The notes beneath the pieces were generated by a model that was not told the DNA's origin, ran no database searches, and saw only the letters and a program-made list of their open reading frames with translations. This document shows, one piece after another, positions 5,233 through 6,997 of a stretch of DNA of 6,997 bases. The translations under genes and the position numbers were made by a program. The stretch comes from an uncultured Acidimicrobiaceae bacterium (lineage in GTDB: Bacteria; Actinomycetota; Acidimicrobiia; Acidimicrobiales; Bog-793), in assembly GCA_903907185.1 (NCBI GenBank), contig CAIVND010000234.1, positions 1 through 6,997 of the forward strand. Direction: 5' to 3'. How positions within the stretch are numbered: the first letter of the stretch is position 1; each line of letters opens with the position of its first letter.

Positions 5233-6387
5233 ATGCTTTCAATAGAAGACAATGCCAAATACACCGAGGTTGGTCCCGGGACACCGGGGGGCGAGCTTCA
5301 TCGCAGATATTGGTATCCGATTGCAGCTTCAATAGATGTTGCAACAAATGAGATCATTCCAATCCGTTTGCTCGGAGAGGACCTGGTCCTCTATCGCAAC
5401 GGCAAGGGAGTTCTCGGTCTCGTGCAGCGGCGCTGTCCGCATCGGTCGCTCAGCCTGCAGTACGGATGGACCGAGGACGAAGGCATTCGTTGCGCCTATC
5501 ACGGCTGGGCATTCAACAACGAAGGGCAGTGCTTTTCACAACCTTACGAAGACACCGCCGGCGAGGGGACATTCAAAGACAGGGTGAAGATCACTGCCTA
5601 CCCCGTGCAGGAGGTGGGCGGTTTGGCCTGGACATACCTCGGCCCAGAACCGCGGCCCGAGCTGCCGCGGTGGGACATTCTCGAGCGCCCAGGGGTCGAC
5701 CGCAGAATCCAGTGGACGGTTCTTCCCTGTAACTGGCTGCAGATCGCCGAGAATACGCTGGACCCGGTGCATGTCGAGTGGTTGCATGTCAACCAGGCGA
5801 ATGTGATCGCAACGCGCGAGGGACGCGAACCGCCGATGCCAGCGTTCAAGCACTTGAAGGTCGACTTCGACATCTTCGAGTACGGCATCTACAAGCGACG
5901 TCTCGTCGAAGGCGACCCCGAGGACTCAACCGATTGGACTGTGGGGCACCCGTTCATTTTCCCCAGCACGCTCGCCCAGGAAAACATGTTCCAGTGGCGT
6001 GTCCCAATAGACGACACTCACACGCTCCACTTCATCTATTCGGTAACACCGGGTTCTGGCGTGGTGACCTCCGATGAATTTCCGTATCACGATGAAGAAG
6101 GACAGCTGCTGAACGAGTTTGTGTCACAGCAGGACTTTGTTGCTTGGTTGGGTCAGGGAGAGGTCGCCCCCCGCAACCTCGAGCTCGCCGGCCGTTCGGA
6201 TCGGGGAATCTTGATGTTCCGACAGATGTTACGGGACGCGATTCAGGCAGTCGAGGACGGCAAGGACCCGATTGGAGTGATCCGGGATCCGGCGCGAAAT
6301 CCGATCTACATCCTCAACGAGGGCGCTTCGCCACATACGACTCGCCTCCTCGGCGGTGGCATCTCGCTATCGGGTTTGCCCGCATAG
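5233..6387 (+). CDS. Rieske non-heme iron oxygenase, large (alpha) subunit, phthalate 4,5-dioxygenase-like
   Basis: The 384-residue protein is the catalytic subunit of a ring-hydroxylating or demethylating oxygenase that uses O2 and electrons from a separate reductase. The N-terminal Rieske domain carries Cys68-Pro-His70 and Cys87-Ala-Tyr-His90 (CxH-16-CxxH), the full 2Fe-2S ligand set. The catalytic domain has NTLDPVHVEWLH with Asn174, Asp177 (bridge between subunits), His180 and His185. The third iron ligand is probably Asp301 in SQQDFVAWLGQG. The opening VGPGTPGGELHRRYW and the SDRGILMFRQML and DPIGVIRDPARN segments resemble the phthalate 4,5-dioxygenase and chlorobenzoate dioxygenase branch, which uses an FMN/ferredoxin reductase. 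No reductase gene is in the window. A Gfo/Idh/MocA dehydrogenase follows after 78 bases, as expected for a dihydrodiol pathway. The substrate is uncertain; O-demethylation is an alternative. Confidence 0.93.
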   Translation: MLSIEDNAKYTEVGPGTPGGELHRRYWYPIAASIDVATNEIIPIRLLGEDLVLYRNGKGVLGLVQRRCPHRSLSLQYGWTEDEGIRCAYHGWAFNNEGQCFSQPYEDTAGEGTFKDRVKITAYPVQEVGGLAWTYLGPEPRPELPRWDILERPGVDRRIQWTVLPCNWLQIAENTLDPVHVEWLHVNQANVIATREGREPPMPAFKHLKVDFDIFEYGIYKRRLVEGDPEDSTDWTVGHPFIFPSTLAQENMFQWRVPIDDTHTLHFIYSVTPGSGVVTSDEFPYHDEEGQLLNEFVSQQDFVAWLGQGEVAPRNLELAGRSDRGILMFRQMLRDAIQAVEDGKDPIGVIRDPARNPIYILNEGASPHTTRLLGGGISLSGLPA

Positions 6388-6465
6388 CAAACCGCTCGGT
6401 CTTCCCTTTTCTTTATGGGGAATCTGGGTCTTGTGGTATCGACAGCCGAACGACGAGGGGTTTAG

Positions 6466-6969
6466 GTGGCTGAGGCAGTGTTGAGTGCAAATGCAGAGGC
6501 ACGTGACATCGAGCCGATTGGTATCGCGATCGTTGGTATGGGCGTTGCAGGCAGACTCGGTGCTGTGGCGGCCCACGAGTCGCCATTCTTTCGTGTCGTC
6601 GCGGTAAGCGACCTTGACCAAGATGCGGTCACGGCCGCCGCAATTCAGTTTGGGGGTCGCCCGGTACTCAACGCTGCCGATCTCTGCGATGCGTCCGACG
6701 TCGAAGCTGTGTACATCGCAACACCAACCCACTTGCACCTCGAGAATGCACGGCAGTTCGCCGAAGCCGGAAAGCATCTTCTCATTGAAAAGCCGGTGGT
6801 GGTTGATCCGGATGAGGGGCGCCTTCTCGTCGAGATCGAGCGTGCAACGGGCGTTCGCGTCATGGCTGTCAACACGCGCGGGCGAGATGCACCGGTCCGG
6901 GCGATGGCACGACTCGTGCGCGAGGGCGCCGTCGGACGTGTCCGGTCGTTGACCAACCTCTCCTACACC
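6466..6969 (+). CDS. Gfo/Idh/MocA-family NAD(P)-dependent oxidoreductase, N-terminal part (3' end missing)
   Basis: This gene begins at GTG 6466 behind GAGGGG (6455-6460) and is cut by the contig end, leaving 168 genuine codons of a family that usually has 330-400. The Rossmann fold is clear: AIVGMGVAGR with glycines 24, 26 and 29. An aspartate follows at the end of strand 2 (VAVSDLD, Asp49, suggesting a preference for NAD over NADP). VYIATPTHLHLENA (82-95) and the family hallmark AGKHLLIEKP (101-110, Glu108-Lys109-Pro110) come next. The catalytic C-terminal half, which would reveal the substrate, is absent. It lies 78 bases after the Rieske gene. The 4,5-dihydroxyphthalate dehydrogenase of the phthalate pathway belongs to this family, so a dihydrodiol dehydrogenase role is attractive but inferred. 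The codons from 6970 on (RSEEHTSEL) come from adapter sequence, not from the gene. Confidence 0.88.
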
Positions 6970-6997
6970 AGATCGGAAGAGCACACGTCTGAACTCC
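6970..6997 (+). other. Illumina TruSeq adapter contamination at contig end
   Basis: The final 28 bases begin AGATCGGAAGAGC and continue as ACACGTCTGAACTCC, which is the start of the standard TruSeq read-1 adapter. In the reading frame of the dehydrogenase it translates to RSEEHTSEL, a peptide known as an adapter signature in protein databases. These bases are not genomic and should be trimmed. Confidence 0.97.

Noticed and set aside
6970..6997. Real C-terminal continuation RSEEHTSEL of the dehydrogenase
   Set aside because: The DNA equals the TruSeq adapter, and the peptide is a known adapter artefact rather than a Gfo/Idh/MocA feature.
1..6997. CRISPR array, insertion sequence or transposase
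   Set aside because: I saw no regularly spaced repeats, terminal inverted repeats or transposase-like frames anywhere in the window.

Overview
The window looks like one end of a metagenomic or draft-genome contig from a moderately GC-rich bacterium. It is probably an actinobacterium, perhaps of the Acidimicrobiia. This rests on the style of the TadA protein, the start codons (GTG and ATG) behind strong GGAGG-type ribosome sites, tRNA genes with an encoded CCA, and the mix of Rieske, amidohydrolase and cupin genes. The taxonomic call is inference, since no search was possible. Two contig-edge signs are visible. The window opens inside a tRNA-Ser gene whose 3' half is nearly repeated 690 bases further on. 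It closes with 28 bases that match the Illumina TruSeq adapter, so those last bases are not genomic.

Left part (1-728), translation housekeeping: the 3' half of a tRNA-Ser, then tadA (the adenosine deaminase that makes inosine 34 in tRNA), then a complete tRNA-Ser(CGA). Positions 729-1086 hold no convincing gene. They do contain a short integrase-like peptide frame right behind the tRNA and several palindromes, one of which reads as a minus-strand terminator.

Right part (1087-6969), a catabolic accessory region: a minus-strand ACMSD-type amidohydrolase (metal-dependent hydrolase or decarboxylase) diverges across a 533-base spacer from a secreted NitT/TauT-type substrate-binding protein. That gene ends before a long hairpin terminator. 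Then come a two-domain cupin protein, a phthalate-dioxygenase-type Rieske oxygenase large subunit, and the start of a Gfo/Idh/MocA NAD(P)-dependent dehydrogenase, all on the plus strand.

As a working model (inference), the right part encodes uptake and oxidation of an aromatic or other cyclic carboxylate. The binding protein captures the substrate, the Rieske enzyme hydroxylates it, and the Gfo/Idh/MocA enzyme rearomatises or oxidises the product, as in the phthalate 4,5-dioxygenase/dihydrodiol dehydrogenase pair. The cupin and amidohydrolase act on later intermediates. No Rieske reductase, transporter permease or ATPase, or regulator is present in the window. The binding-protein gene carries a likely pair of compensating one-base frameshifts around 3624-3678, which garbles about 17 residues.
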